This document shows, one piece after another, positions 7,070 through 16,587 of a stretch of DNA of 64,000 bases; position 1 is the first letter of the stretch, and the number at the start of each line of letters is the position of its first letter. The stretch lies in the NCBI RefSeq assembly GCF_047303175.1, contig NZ_CP138945.1; one strand, 5' to 3'. The position numbers were made by a program, and so were the translations under genes. The DNA is from Prochlorococcus_E sp000760215. Lineage in GTDB: Bacteria; Cyanobacteriota; Cyanobacteriia; PCC-6307; Cyanobiaceae. Under the pieces are notes generated by a model, which had not been told where the DNA came from, ran no database searches, and was given only the letters and a program-made list of their open reading frames with translations.

Positions 7070-8236
7070 TCAAATTACGACTCTAGGCAAACGATATTTA
7101 AAACCACACAAAATTTCCCAAGGAATAGATCCCGACACTTCACTCCATTGATATGGAGTTATAGAACAATTTCCATCAACACCAAGTAAAGTGACAACAT
7201 CTCCTACTTCAATATCAAAATTACCTGTAATATCTATTACTAATTGATCCATAGTAATAGAACCAACTTGTGGATAAAAATCTCCATTAATTAGAACAGA
7301 TATCTTTCCAGACAAAGCTCGATTAATACCATCTGCATAACCTATTCCTACAACAGCAAGGCGACTATTCCTCTCAGTGACAAAATCATGACCATAACTA
7401 ACCCCAACTCGAGATGGTACATCCCGAACAAAAGTAACTCTCGCTCTTACAGCTAAAGCAGGCTCTAAAGGACAAATCTTTTTTAATTTTTGGAAAGGAC
7501 TATAACCATACAAAGCCAAACCAACCCTAACCATATCAAAATGCAATTTCTGATCTCTAAATGTTCCTGCTGAATTTGCGAGGTGTGTACAAAGGGTTGT
7601 TTTTCGAGCTTTTAATTTTGACAATAAAGTTTGAAATTTTTCTTTCTGTTTAGAAGTAAAGGTTTCAGCTTTATCATTAAGCTCCATATCCGCCAAAGCA
7701 AGATGGCTATAAATTCCTTTTAATAAAAGATTTGGAAGTTTATCAATTAAATCAATGAGATCAAAAGCATCTTCCACATCACAACCCAAACGCGTCATGC
7801 CTGTATCAACTTTTAAATGAACACTAAAAATTTTTCCTTCTATCTGAGCTAATTGCTGACATAACTTTGCCTCCCTAGCACTACAGATAGTAGGGGTTAA
7901 ATCCCAATAAAGGCAACTAGCTAATTCTTCAGAGCTAATAAGATTTCCAAGTATAAGAATTTGGCAATTAATGCCAGCTTTCCTAAGGTCAAGTGCTTCC
8001 TGCAAAGTGGCCACTCCTAAATTATCCGCACCACCGGCCAAGGCTGCATCGGCTACTGTTTCTGAACCGTGACCATATCCATCCGCTTTAACAACAGCCA
8101 TAAGAAGACAATTGTCTTTAAGAAGAGCCTTAATTGCAAGACTATTAGCCTTAATTGCTTTAGGAAAAACTTCTACCCAAGCACGTTGACGAGGATCAAT
8201 CTTTTCTAAAGGCATAGAACTAAAAGCATAAAACAA
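7070..8236 (-). CDS. alr: Alanine racemase
   Basis: A PLP-dependent fold III racemase of about 388 residues that interconverts L- and D-alanine for peptidoglycan. The PLP lysine is in AVVKADGYGHG near residue 50, and the C-terminal domain carries the second-base tyrosine region (SYGHDF), then GIGYADGINR and GSITMDQLVIDI. An internal ATG at 8215 (MPLEKIDPRQ) is a plausible alternative start. It is divergent from the HNH gene at 8290. Confidence 0.95.
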   Translation of the reverse strand: MFYAFSSMPLEKIDPRQRAWVEVFPKAIKANSLAIKALLKDNCLLMAVVKADGYGHGSETVADAALAGGADNLGVATLQEALDLRKAGINCQILILGNLISSEELASCLYWDLTPTICSAREAKLCQQLAQIEGKIFSVHLKVDTGMTRLGCDVEDAFDLIDLIDKLPNLLLKGIYSHLALADMELNDKAETFTSKQKEKFQTLLSKLKARKTTLCTHLANSAGTFRDQKLHFDMVRVGLALYGYSPFQKLKKICPLEPALAVRARVTFVRDVPSRVGVSYGHDFVTERNSRLAVVGIGYADGINRALSGKISVLINGDFYPQVGSITMDQLVIDITGNFDIEVGDVVTLLGVDGNCSITPYQWSEVSGSIPWEILCGFKYRLPRVVI

Positions 8237-8289
8237 ATTTAAAGAAGCATTTTTGGTATAACTAAGATGATGTTAATTAAATAGCTGGC

Positions 8290-8787
8290 ATGAGCCAGGT
8301 TCTAGTTCTAAATGCATCCTATGAACCTCTAAACATTACAAGTTGGCGCAGAGCCACTGTCCTGATGCTAAAGGGTAAAGCTGAAAGTTTAGAAGAAGAC
8401 TCAAATCATAAAATTAGAAATGATATAAGGCTGCCAACTGTTATTCGTCTTAGATACTTTGTTAAAGTTCCTTATAGGGAATTAGCACTTAATAAAAAAA
8501 ACCTTATTCAAAGGGACCATAATTCCTGCCAATACTGCGGTTATACTGGCCCAAAATTATCAATTGATCATGTAATTCCTCGCAGCAGAGGTGGTCAAGA
8601 TGTTTGGGAAAATGTTGCTATAGCTTGTATTTCATGCAATATAAAAAAAGGCAATAGGACTATTCAAGAAGCTAATATGCCATTAAGGAAAAAACCACAT
8701 AAACCATTAAATTCAATCGGTCTTGAAGCTACAAAACAAATAAACTCAGGCCAGCATAAAGAATGGAGTAAATACGTAATTGGATGA
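8290..8787 (+). CDS. HNH endonuclease family protein
   Basis: A 165-residue protein with a compact HNH motif: CQYCG, then LSIDHVIPRSRGGQDVWEN, then ACISCN, with two zinc-binding CxxC pairs. The N-terminus MSQVLVLNASYEPLNITSWRRA is the form widely kept in cyanobacteria and other bacteria as a single-copy core gene, so it is not evidence of a mobile element. Cellular role is unknown. It is convergent with prfA, 9 bp away. Confidence 0.85.
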   Translation: MSQVLVLNASYEPLNITSWRRATVLMLKGKAESLEEDSNHKIRNDIRLPTVIRLRYFVKVPYRELALNKKNLIQRDHNSCQYCGYTGPKLSIDHVIPRSRGGQDVWENVAIACISCNIKKGNRTIQEANMPLRKKPHKPLNSIGLEATKQINSGQHKEWSKYVIG

Positions 8788-8796
8788 ACTATATGG

Positions 8797-9894
8797 CTAA
8801 TCTTCTTGTTGCTTTCCTAATTCTTCCAATTTCAGTCTTTGTTCTTCTGCAATACAAGCCCCAATCACATCATCCAATTGTCCTTCAAGAACATTCTCTA
8901 AAGGGAAATTGATACCTAAACGATGATCAGTGGTCCTATTGTCCTTGTAATTATATGTCCGTATTTTTTCACTTCTATCACCTGTGCCAACTTGAGCTAA
9001 TCTTGCTGATCGTTCTTTAGCATTAGCTTCTTCAATTTCTCTTTCAAGTAATTTAGCCCTTAAAATTTCCAAGGCACGTTCTCTATTTTGCAATTGAGAA
9101 CGTTCTTGAGTACAGAAAACCCTTATACCAGTTGGTTTGTGTAATAAATCAACTGCAGTTTCAACTTTATTGACATTTTGACCACCTGCACCCCCAGACC
9201 TTGCAGTACTGATTTCTAAATCAGTGGGGTCCAATTTTACTTCTACTGGATCAGCTTCTGGCATTACAGCAACTGTCGCTGTAGAAGTGTGAACTCTTCC
9301 TTGAGATTCTGTTGCGGGGACTCGCTGTACCCGATGGACCCCAGCTTCAAATTTCAATTGGCTAAATACTGCTTTACCTTTTACAGAAATAATTAACTCT
9401 CGGAATCCTCCCAGATCAGCCTCTGTTGAACTCATTGGTTTAACAGACCAACCAACTTTCAAACCATAACGCTCATACATTCTTGCCAAATCACCTGCCC
9501 AAATACATGCTTCATCTCCTCCAGCCCCAGCTCGAATTTCCAACATCACACTTCTTTCATCTCTTGGATCTTTAGGCAAAAGAGCTAAAGTTAAACGATG
9601 AACCAAATCTTTCTCAAGACATTCAAGATGCTTCAACTCTTCTTGAGCTAAAGCCTCCATTTCCTTGTCAGACTTACTTTCACGTAATAGCTGTTTTGCT
9701 TCTAAGTACTCAATACCTATAGATTGAAGTTTTTGATAATCTAAAACCAAAGGTTCTAAACGAGATCTCTCTCTTGCAATAATTTCCAAACGTTTTGGGT
9801 CTGAAGCCACATCAGGATCAGCCAACTGCAATTCCAAATTCCTAAAACTCTCACTAGCTGTTTCTAGCCTTGCTTTCAGTGTTGAAGTGTCCAT
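8797..9894 (-). CDS. prfA: Peptide chain release factor 1
   Basis: RF1 ends translation at UAA and UAG. The 365-residue product has the catalytic GGQ in SGGAGGQNVNKVETAVDL and the usual RVPATESQGRVHTST segment. The frame opens at a GTG at 9900, two codons upstream; I chose ATG 9894 (MDTSTLKARLE). It follows rpmE and is the last gene of the ribosomal-protein run here, a common cyanobacterial arrangement. Confidence 0.97.
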   Translation of the reverse strand: MDTSTLKARLETASESFRNLELQLADPDVASDPKRLEIIARERSRLEPLVLDYQKLQSIGIEYLEAKQLLRESKSDKEMEALAQEELKHLECLEKDLVHRLTLALLPKDPRDERSVMLEIRAGAGGDEACIWAGDLARMYERYGLKVGWSVKPMSSTEADLGGFRELIISVKGKAVFSQLKFEAGVHRVQRVPATESQGRVHTSTATVAVMPEADPVEVKLDPTDLEISTARSGGAGGQNVNKVETAVDLLHKPTGIRVFCTQERSQLQNRERALEILRAKLLEREIEEANAKERSARLAQVGTGDRSEKIRTYNYKDNRTTDHRLGINFPLENVLEGQLDDVIGACIAEEQRLKLEELGKQQED

Positions 9895-9937
9895 AACCAC
9901 ATCAACTCAGATCTTTTTAAATAGAGTTTGAGAAAAA

Positions 9938-10228
9938 CTACTTAGATGATGAATCATCGGAAGTATCTTTACCTTTGCTTTTACTAGGTTTATTTTTTTC
10001 ATTTGATGTATCTTCATCAGGACTAGCCATACCATACTTGCGCATAAAACGATCTACTCTTCCTTCAGTGTCAAGAATTTTTTGAGTTCCTGTGAAAAAT
10101 GGATGATTGCCACTCCAAACATCAACATGAATCTCAGGTTGAGTTGAACCAGTTGTCATAACAACCTCACCATTGCAAATTACTTTTGCATCTGGATACC
10201 ATTTTGGATGAATATCTTGTTTGGGCAT
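9938..10228 (-). CDS. rpmE: 50S ribosomal protein L31
   Basis: A 96-residue L31 with the core KQDIHPKWYPDAKVICNG and WSGNHPFFTGTQKI. Only one cysteine remains, and WSGN replaces the zinc-binding CxxC, so this is a zinc-free (C-minus) form. After about residue 66 there is a low-complexity Ser/Lys/Asp tail (from MASPDEDTSNE to the end) that is not part of the conserved fold. It follows rpsI by 59 bp. Confidence 0.95.
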   Translation of the reverse strand: MPKQDIHPKWYPDAKVICNGEVVMTTGSTQPEIHVDVWSGNHPFFTGTQKILDTEGRVDRFMRKYGMASPDEDTSNEKNKPSKSKGKDTSDDSSSK

Positions 10229-10287
10229 TTTTTAGAAGTGGAGAAAAGTGTTTTTTAATGAAGAAAGTAAAAATATTTAATTGGAAA

Positions 10288-10698
10288 TTATCTTTTAGAG
10301 AATTGCGGTGCTTTTCGTGCTTTCTTTAATCCATATTTCCGCCTTTCTTTAGCTCTAGGATCTCTACTTAAATGACCTTCTGTCTTTAAAGGCTTCCTAT
10401 TATCTGCTGAAAGTTGGCATAAAGCTCTTGCAGCACCTTGTTTAATTGCATCAGACTGACCCGTAAGACCACCCCCATAAACATTTACTAAAACATCATA
10501 TGCTTCACCTAAACCAAGTGTGAGCAATGGCGCTTTGACAGCAGAAATATAAGCTGGATTAAAATTTAAATAATGATCACCTGGACGTCCGTTAATGGTG
10601 ATTTGACCAGTACCTGGAACTAATCTGACTCGAGCAACAGATGTTTTTCTTCGTCCAGTACCAAGATAAACAACTGAATTTTTAGGAGAACTATTCAT
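10288..10698 (-). CDS. rpsI: 30S ribosomal protein S9
   Basis: A 136-residue S9. It has the N-terminal YLGTGRRKTSVARVRL, the central YGGGLTGQSDAIKQGAARAL, and the basic C-terminus KARKAPQFSKR that reaches the P-site tRNA. Its start overlaps the rplM stop by 4 bp (ATGA), so the two are translationally coupled, as rplM-rpsI are in many bacteria. Confidence 0.97.
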   Translation of the reverse strand: MNSSPKNSVVYLGTGRRKTSVARVRLVPGTGQITINGRPGDHYLNFNPAYISAVKAPLLTLGLGEAYDVLVNVYGGGLTGQSDAIKQGAARALCQLSADNRKPLKTEGHLSRDPRAKERRKYGLKKARKAPQFSKR

Positions 10699-11147
10699 TT
10701 AACTAATACGTTGGAATTAATAGTAAGAACTTTTGGGTTTTGTGCTTCATGAGGGTGTTCAGAACCCTTATAAACTTTCAATTTACGAAATAATTGTCTC
10801 CCAAGAGCATTATGCGGAAGCATTCCTTTAATAGCTTTCTCAACTATCCTTTCAGGGAGCCTCTCCTGAAGTGCATTAAAAGTTTCCACTTTCATTCCAC
10901 CTGGTCGTCCTGAATGCCTGCGATAAAGCTTTTGATTTCCTTTTCTACCACTAACCTGAATTTTTTCAGCGTTAACAATAACAACGAAATCTCCAGTATC
11001 TAAATGAGGAGTGAAATTAGGTTTGTTCTTACCTCGAAGAACTGATGCCACAGTAGTGGCAAGTCTTCCAAGTGTCTGATTCTCAGCATCTACCAGATAC
11101 CACTGGCGATCAATCGAGTCGATGGAGGGAGTAATAGTCTTGTTCAT
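10695..11147 (-). CDS. rplM: 50S ribosomal protein L13
   Basis: A 150-residue L13 with YLVDAENQTLGRLAT, DTGDFVVIVNAEKI and the MLPHNALGRQLFRKLKVY signature. A perfect 12-bp palindrome ends five bases before its ATG, and no Shine-Dalgarno sequence is seen between the two, so initiation may be structure-controlled. The gap to truA upstream is 156 bp, so rplM-rpsI-rpmE-prfA may have its own promoter. Confidence 0.97.
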   Translation of the reverse strand: MNKTITPSIDSIDRQWYLVDAENQTLGRLATTVASVLRGKNKPNFTPHLDTGDFVVIVNAEKIQVSGRKGNQKLYRRHSGRPGGMKVETFNALQERLPERIVEKAIKGMLPHNALGRQLFRKLKVYKGSEHPHEAQNPKVLTINSNVLVK

Positions 11148-11151
11148 CTGG

Positions 11152-11163
11152 CCGGCATGCCGG
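11152..11163 (-). promoter_or_regulatory. Palindrome at the rplM translation start
   Basis: CCGGCATGCCGG is a perfect 12-bp palindrome that ends 4 nt before the rplM ATG (11145-11147). In mRNA it could form a short GC-rich hairpin or pair between transcripts, covering the ribosome-binding region. In other bacteria L13 controls the rplM-rpsI leader, so autoregulation is a reasonable inference, but the sequence itself shows only the palindrome. Confidence 0.45.
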
Positions 11164-11303
11164 ATTTTATTATAGCCCTGTTATTAGACAAGGCATATGT
11201 CTAAGAGAGTCAGATCAAAGCATTGATCTAGATCTCAAAGAATTATTTTACATGTTAATAGTTGATTTTTAAAAGAATTTGAGGAATTTCTATTGCAAAT
11301 CAA

Positions 11304-12173
11304 TTAACTCAAAGAAATAGGAGGATCTCTTGTCATCAGAAAGAAATGAGGAAAACTATCAAAAACGATATTTTCACGAAAAATAGATTCTTTGTAGCCT
11401 GCACGAAGGAAGCAAAGTCCACGTGCTGGAGCAGCTTCCTTGACCTCAGATCTCAATTTATGTTTCCATCGCTTTTCAAAGGCATTAACAGTCAGCTTAT
11501 GTTCTCCGACAAGAACTAATTGTCCTATTAGCAACCTAACCATGCCATACAAAAAGCCACTTGCTTGAATTTCAAAAACTAATAAGTCTCCTTTTCTTAC
11601 TAGATCAACTTCTTGAATGGTAGTAAAAGAATGAGCCCTATTACTACCGCTCCTTTGAAAAGCAGAGAAATCATGGCACCCAAGAAGGCTTTTGGTTGCT
11701 TTTGCCATTAATGTTTCATCCAGACGGTATTGATATCTATGCCAACTCCATGGTTCTAAAAACAAGTTTGGAGTACAACCGTTATAGATTATGTATCTAT
11801 ATCTCCTGTATTGAGCTGAAAAACACGCATGCCAATCAAATGATGTTTCCGCAGAATCACTTACTCTAATTGACGAAGGCAGCCTTCCATTTAAAGCCGA
11901 AGGCCATCTATGGACTGGTATTTGGCCAACAGAGTCAAAATGAACCACCTGCCCAGAAGCATGCACTCCCGAATCTGTTCTCCCAGCTGCAATAAGTTTT
12001 ACAGGATGATAAGGTTCTAACGAAAAAACACTTTCTTCAAGCACACTCTGCACACTTTCCCCTGATTTCTGTCTCTGCCAACCACAAAAATCAGTGCCCT
12101 GATATTGAATGGATAATGCAATCCTCTTGGATATTGATTTATTAAATACCTGAGATTTCGATTTAGTTGCCAT
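11304..12173 (-). CDS. truA: tRNA pseudouridine synthase A
   Basis: TruA makes pseudouridine at positions 38-40 of tRNA anticodon arms. The 289-residue protein has the GTDFCGWQRQ block and the catalytic aspartate in AAGRTDSGVHASGQVVHF near residue 64, and later ASGFLYGMVRLLIG. It lies between rplQ and rplM, as in other cyanobacteria. The C-terminal ~25 residues after RAGYKES are lineage-specific. Confidence 0.96.
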   Translation of the reverse strand: MATKSKSQVFNKSISKRIALSIQYQGTDFCGWQRQKSGESVQSVLEESVFSLEPYHPVKLIAAGRTDSGVHASGQVVHFDSVGQIPVHRWPSALNGRLPSSIRVSDSAETSFDWHACFSAQYRRYRYIIYNGCTPNLFLEPWSWHRYQYRLDETLMAKATKSLLGCHDFSAFQRSGSNRAHSFTTIQEVDLVRKGDLLVFEIQASGFLYGMVRLLIGQLVLVGEHKLTVNAFEKRWKHKLRSEVKEAAPARGLCFLRAGYKESIFRENIVFDSFPHFFLMTRDPPISLS

Positions 12174-12199
12174 TGTAACTAAGCAACTTTGCTAAGTAA

Positions 12200-12550
12200 T
12201 TAGACCAGTTCGATAATTGCCATTTCTGCGTTATCTCCTCTTCTAGGAACTGTTCTGACAATTCTAGTATATCCACCTTTTCGATCACCATAACGATCTT
12301 GAGCCTTGTCAAAAAGGGAATGTACTAACTTTTTGTCGTATATATATCCAATAGCCCTCCTTCTTGCAGCAAGAGAACCATCTTTAGCCAAACCAATCAT
12401 TCTCTCAACTTCATCTCTAAGTGCTTTAGCCCTTGCTTTTGTTGTTGTTACTCGGCCTTCACGAATCAGCTGTGTAGTTAAACCACGCAACAAAGCCTTT
12501 CTTTGATCAGCTGGTCTACCAAGCTGAGGAAGTCGTAGTTGATGTCTCAT
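12200..12550 (-). CDS. rplQ: 50S ribosomal protein L17
   Basis: A 116-residue L17: RHQLRLPQLGRPADQRKALLRGL at the N-terminus, TTKARAKALRDEVERMI in the middle and the C-terminal GDNAEMAIIELV. It follows rpoA by 35 bp in the standard alpha-operon order. An open frame on the opposite strand (12306-12506) is only its shadow. Confidence 0.97.
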   Translation of the reverse strand: MRHQLRLPQLGRPADQRKALLRGLTTQLIREGRVTTTKARAKALRDEVERMIGLAKDGSLAARRRAIGYIYDKKLVHSLFDKAQDRYGDRKGGYTRIVRTVPRRGDNAEMAIIELV

Positions 12551-12585
12551 TGTTATTTTACTCCTTAAACTAGTGAAATTTAAAT

Positions 12586-13524
12586 TCAGGCAGAAGTTCT
12601 GCTCTGAGGAATTGAAATACCTATACGCTCTAAAGCTTCTATAACTTCATCGGCTGATTTGGAACCAAAGTTTTTAATCTCTAGTAGATCCTCATAACTA
12701 AATCCCATTAAATCAGAAACTGAATTAACTTGTGCTCTCTTGAGGCAGTTATATGCTCTAACTGAAAGATTTAACTCTTCTAAAGGAATCTGAGCTTCAG
12801 CAGCAGGTTCGGGTTCAGGAGGTATCTCTTCAACCATAGTAACAGTTGCAAGAGGTTGAAAAAGCTCTATCAACTGATTAGCTGCTTCTGCAACAGCATC
12901 ATCAGGAGTAATCGAACCATCAGTAACAACCTCTAAACGTAATCTTTCACGTGTGGAGCCACCTTCTGATACTGCAGTCTCATCAATAGTGAAATTGACT
13001 TTTTTAACTGGCATAAAAACCGCATCAATCTGCAGTAAATCAATAGCAGAGGTCTCATCATTACTTCGATCTACTGGCCTATAACCCACTCCTCTTTCAA
13101 CATGAAGCTCTAATTCAAGGCTATGACCAGAATGGACTGTAGCTATTGGACGCTCAGTATCAACTACTTGAACTTGAGAAGAAAAGTTCAAATCTCTAGC
13201 TTTAACTTCAGCTGGACCTGTGGCAACTAGGCGCCCAATTTCAAGCTCTTGACTTCTACTATTAACTGTTAGCTCTTTGCAATTCAATAAAATATCTAAG
13301 ACATCTTCTCTAACCCCAGGTACTGTTGCATATTCATGGTTTACACCAGAAATACGTACTGCTGTAACTGCACTGCCCTCGAGGCCTCCCATAAGGACTC
13401 TTCGAAGAGAATTGCCTAAAGTTGTTGCTTGACCTCTCTCCAGAGGTCCAATTAGGAATATTCCTGTTTGGGAACGATCATCAGCAACTTGATGGTCGAT
13501 CCGATCAATCTGGTATTGCAACAC
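12586..13524 (-). CDS. rpoA: DNA-directed RNA polymerase subunit alpha
   Basis: A 312-residue alpha subunit. The N-terminal assembly domain contains PLERGQATTLGNSLRRVLMGGLEG, and the C-terminal DNA/activator-contact domain begins near residue 247 (PLEELNLSVRAYNCLKRAQVNSV) and includes DLLEIKNFGSKSADEV. It sits between rpsK and rplQ, as in most bacteria. Confidence 0.98.
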   Translation of the reverse strand: MLQYQIDRIDHQVADDRSQTGIFLIGPLERGQATTLGNSLRRVLMGGLEGSAVTAVRISGVNHEYATVPGVREDVLDILLNCKELTVNSRSQELEIGRLVATGPAEVKARDLNFSSQVQVVDTERPIATVHSGHSLELELHVERGVGYRPVDRSNDETSAIDLLQIDAVFMPVKKVNFTIDETAVSEGGSTRERLRLEVVTDGSITPDDAVAEAANQLIELFQPLATVTMVEEIPPEPEPAAEAQIPLEELNLSVRAYNCLKRAQVNSVSDLMGFSYEDLLEIKNFGSKSADEVIEALERIGISIPQSRTSA

Positions 13525-13577
13525 GGGCTAAATCAATAAGTAGAAAGTTTAAAGGAGATCACACAAAGTGCAAAAGG

Positions 13578-13970
13578 CTAAACGCGTCTGCGCTTAGCCC
13601 TTCTACATCCATTGTGTGGAAGAGGGGTCACATCTCTAATCAATGTGATTTCAAGACCAGCTACTTGCAATGCGCGAATGGCTGTTTCTCGACCAGAACC
13701 TGGCCCTCTTACGAGGACCTCGATCTGACGCATGCCTTGATCAAGAGCTCGCCTAGCTGCTGCCTCGGCAGCAGTTTGGGCTGCAAATGGTGTCCCTTTT
13801 CTAGCTCCTTTAAAACCACTTGCACCGGCTGATGACCAAGAGACAACTTCTCCGTTCGTATCAGTGATAGAAACAATTGTGTTATTAAAGGTGCTCTGAA
13901 TGTGCACAACACCATTAGGGACGTTGCGCTTGGACTTTTTTGAACCTGTTTTCTTTGTTGGTGTGGCCAT
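13578..13970 (-). CDS. rpsK: 30S ribosomal protein S11
   Basis: A 130-residue S11: GVVHIQSTFNNTIVSITD, then WSSAGASGFKGARKGTPFAAQ, and the C-terminal TPLPHNGCRRAKRRRV. The protein lines the mRNA exit platform of the small subunit. It lies 63 bp from rpsM. Two overlapping frames (13422-13832 plus, 13709-13915 minus) are shadows. Confidence 0.98.
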   Translation of the reverse strand: MATPTKKTGSKKSKRNVPNGVVHIQSTFNNTIVSITDTNGEVVSWSSAGASGFKGARKGTPFAAQTAAEAAARRALDQGMRQIEVLVRGPGSGRETAIRALQVAGLEITLIRDVTPLPHNGCRRAKRRRV

Positions 13971-14033
13971 TAGATTGGGCCTTTTGTTTGTAAATGGTGA
14001 AAGCCTTCATAGAAGGCAAGGATGAATTAGATG

Positions 14034-14399
14034 TTATTTCTTCCTTCCTGCAACTGTCTTCCTAGAACCTCTTCTAGTACGAGCATTGGTTCTAGTTCGT
14101 TGTCCTCTAACTGGAAGACTCATCCTATGGCGACGACCACGAACACATCCTATGTCCTGCAGTCGTTTAAGAGCCATGCCCTCCTGACGACGTAAATCAC
14201 CTTCAATTGTAAAAGATTCAGTAGCTGCTCTAAGCTTTTGAACATCTCCATCATTTAAGTCCTTAACACGTATGTCAGGATTAACCCCCGTTTGAGTCAG
14301 GATCTTTTGGGCTCGGGTTAAACCAATCCCATAGATATAGGTGAGGGCAATTTCAACCCGTTTTTCACGGGGTATGTCAATGCCAGCGATTCTTGCCAC
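14034..14399 (-). CDS. rpsM: 30S ribosomal protein S13
   Basis: A 121-residue S13 with ARIAGIDIPREKRVEIALTYIYGIG and the basic C-terminal GQRTRTNARTRRGSRKTVAGRKK that contacts tRNAs and 16S rRNA. It follows rpmJ after a 124-bp gap that I see no gene in; the gap could hold a secondary promoter or a processing site. Confidence 0.98.
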   Translation of the reverse strand: MARIAGIDIPREKRVEIALTYIYGIGLTRAQKILTQTGVNPDIRVKDLNDGDVQKLRAATESFTIEGDLRRQEGMALKRLQDIGCVRGRRHRMSLPVRGQRTRTNARTRRGSRKTVAGRKK

Positions 14400-14523
14400 T
14401 TAAACTTTCTATTGAAGGTAAGTAATTCCCTGCATTAAAGGGAATAGTGAGTAACTAAAAGAATAAGGCCTTGACGTGCGTCTAAGCTTATGCCTTTTAA
14501 TTTAATTAAATACAGACCAAGGT

Positions 14524-14640
14524 TCAACCTTGACGCTGCTTGTGCTTTTGAGTAGCGGTACAAATGACCATTACCCTGCCATGGCGACGAATCACCCGAC
14601 ACTTTTCACACATTTTTTTGACTGAAGCGCGCACTTTCAT
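14524..14640 (-). CDS. rpmJ: 50S ribosomal protein L36
   Basis: A 38-residue protein that begins [20 protein letters not shown]. It keeps the zinc-binding set: CxxC (CEKC), then a Cys in MVICT and a His in QKHKQRQG. It lies between adk and rpsM in the usual place. It was found by reading the gap between those two genes, since it is too short for a normal open-frame cutoff. Confidence 0.97.
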
Positions 14641-14686
14641 AGAGTGTGGCTCTCCATATTTACAAAAGACAACTTTACTACACTGC

Positions 14687-15235
14687 TCAACGTAATTGTT
14701 CTTTGATCTGACTATTCACATCTTCAATAGTGCCACAACCATTTACAGACTTAAGTATTCCTATATTTTCATAGTGATTTACCAATGGAGAAGTTATATC
14801 TCTATATATCTTGAGTCTGTTTCTGATTACAGCTTCTGTATCATCCTTTCTGCCTCGTGAAAGCATCCTTCTAGCAAGTGTCTCATCATCTATATCTATT
14901 AAAAGTACTGCCTGAACAGGTTGTTTAAGTTTTAAAAGTAATTCATTCAACAATCTAGCCTGAGGAAGATTGCGAGGAAAACCATCTAGAAGCCAGCCTT
15001 GTTCTTGATTCAACAATCTTTTCTCAACAATAGATAAAACAATTCCATCACTAACAAGTTCACCTTTATTCATTATGGATTCAGCAGCTTTGCCTAGCTT
15101 CGTCTCGGAAGAAACCTCTTCTCGCAATAAATCACCAGTAGATAAATGCAAAAAACCGTAGTTTTCGCAAATCAAATTTGCCTGAGTACCTTTCCCAGCT
15201 CCAGGTGGTCCTAAAAAAATCAAACGATTCTTCAT
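14687..15235 (-). CDS. adk: Adenylate kinase
   Basis: Adk balances AMP, ADP and ATP. The 182-residue enzyme has the P-loop [11 protein letters not shown] at about residues 9-19, [12 protein letters not shown] and DGFPRN. At 182 residues it is the short type, without the zinc-type LID domain. It sits after secY, the common bacterial order, and 32 bp separate the two. Confidence 0.96.
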
Positions 15236-15267
15236 TTTATTTAAATAAAAAAGAATTCATATGAGGT

Positions 15268-16587
15268 TTATTGACGAACAAGTCCTTCATACCTTTGTGA
15301 AATTACATAAGTTTGTACTTGCTTAGCAGTGTCTATTGCAACACCAACAAGAATCAACAAAGATGTTGCACCTAAGCCCTGAAATGTTTGGACATTTGTA
15401 GCTCTCTCAACAGCAGCAGGAACAATAGCAACTGATCCTAAAAACAGTCCCCCTAATAAAGTTAATCTGTTTTGAACACCTGAAAGATACTTAGAAGTAG
15501 CACTTCCAGGCCTCACTCCAGGAATAGCAACACCTCCTCGCTTTAAATTTGCTGATATATCAATTGGATTAATGGTTAATGAAGCATAGAAATATGCAAA
15601 GCCAACAATTAAAGCAAAAAAAGTAATTGCATATGGCCAAGGATTTGATGCACTTGGATTTAATGCTCCAGCAGCTCTAATTAAAAAAGGATTCTTAGTA
15701 AAATTGGCAATTGTTATAGGAAGAAAAATTAATGCAGAAGCAAAAATAATAGGCATAACACCACCTGCATTTAATTTCAAAGGAAGATAGCTTTGTCGAT
15801 TAGGTAATAATGCAGTGCCACCTATTTGCCTTTTTGCACTGACAATAGGTAATCTCCTTGCACCTTCTTGAACAAAAATTATCCCAACAATTGTGATTAA
15901 AAATACTATTAAAAGGACAATAATTCCAAAGACATCATTTCTATCACCAGTTTGAGCCTTTTCAATAGTAGAACTAAGTGCCTTAGGAAGAGTAGCAACA
16001 ATATTCAAAAAAATAACCAAAGAAGCACCTTGACCAATGCCTTTCTCGGTAATAATTTCACTAAGCCACATGACAATCATTGATCCAGTGACCAATGCAA
16101 TAGCTGTTTGAAAAACGAATTCAACCTCACTCAAGCCTTCTATTGCATATTGCCTAAGAATTAATGCAAAAACCAGGCTTTGCATAAGACCCCATCCAAG
16201 AGCAACGTAGCGAGTAATCTGAGATATTTTTCGTCGGCCAGCTTCACCTTCATTTTTTTGCAAATCTTCCAATTGAGGTAAAGCAGCAGTTAAAAGCTGG
16301 ATAATTATCGATGCATTAATAAATGGCAAGATGCCAAGAGCAAAAACACCGAGAGTCGAAATACCGCCACCAGTAAAAATATCAAGAAACCCTATCAGCT
16401 GACCTCCCTGCTGAATAAATTCCTTAAAAGCTTCTCTATCTATTCCTGGGACTGGGATATAGATTCCCAATCTTACAAAAAGAAGCATACCCAAGGTTGT
16501 TAAAACCCTGCCTCTAAGTTCCTTATTTAGAACGAGTTGGGTTACTACTTCGGATGCACTTGGATTTCTACTTCTAGTAACAAGCAT
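15268..16587 (-). CDS. secY: Preprotein translocase subunit SecY
   Basis: A 439-residue, ten-span channel subunit. Signatures include GIYIPVPGIDREAF near the N-terminus, FTGGGISTLGVFALGI (plug region), IIIQLLTAALPQLE and GIGQGASLVIFLNI. In cyanobacteria one SecY serves both plasma and thylakoid membranes. It follows rplO by 67 bp within the ribosomal run. Confidence 0.97.
   Translation of the reverse strand: MLVTRSRNPSASEVVTQLVLNKELRGRVLTTLGMLLFVRLGIYIPVPGIDREAFKEFIQQGGQLIGFLDIFTGGGISTLGVFALGILPFINASIIIQLLTAALPQLEDLQKNEGEAGRRKISQITRYVALGWGLMQSLVFALILRQYAIEGLSEVEFVFQTAIALVTGSMIVMWLSEIITEKGIGQGASLVIFLNIVATLPKALSSTIEKAQTGDRNDVFGIIVLLIVFLITIVGIIFVQEGARRLPIVSAKRQIGGTALLPNRQSYLPLKLNAGGVMPIIFASALIFLPITIANFTKNPFLIRAAGALNPSASNPWPYAITFFALIVGFAYFYASLTINPIDISANLKRGGVAIPGVRPGSATSKYLSGVQNRLTLLGGLFLGSVAIVPAAVERATNVQTFQGLGATSLLILVGVAIDTAKQVQTYVISQRYEGLVRQ

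Noticed and set aside
8290..8787. HNH gene as homing endonuclease or mobile element
   Set aside because: The MSQVLVLNASYEPL form is a core cyanobacterial gene and has no intron or intein context here.
13422..13832. 136-residue plus-strand frame across rpoA and rpsK
   Set aside because: Antisense to two highly conserved genes, with no recognisable domain.
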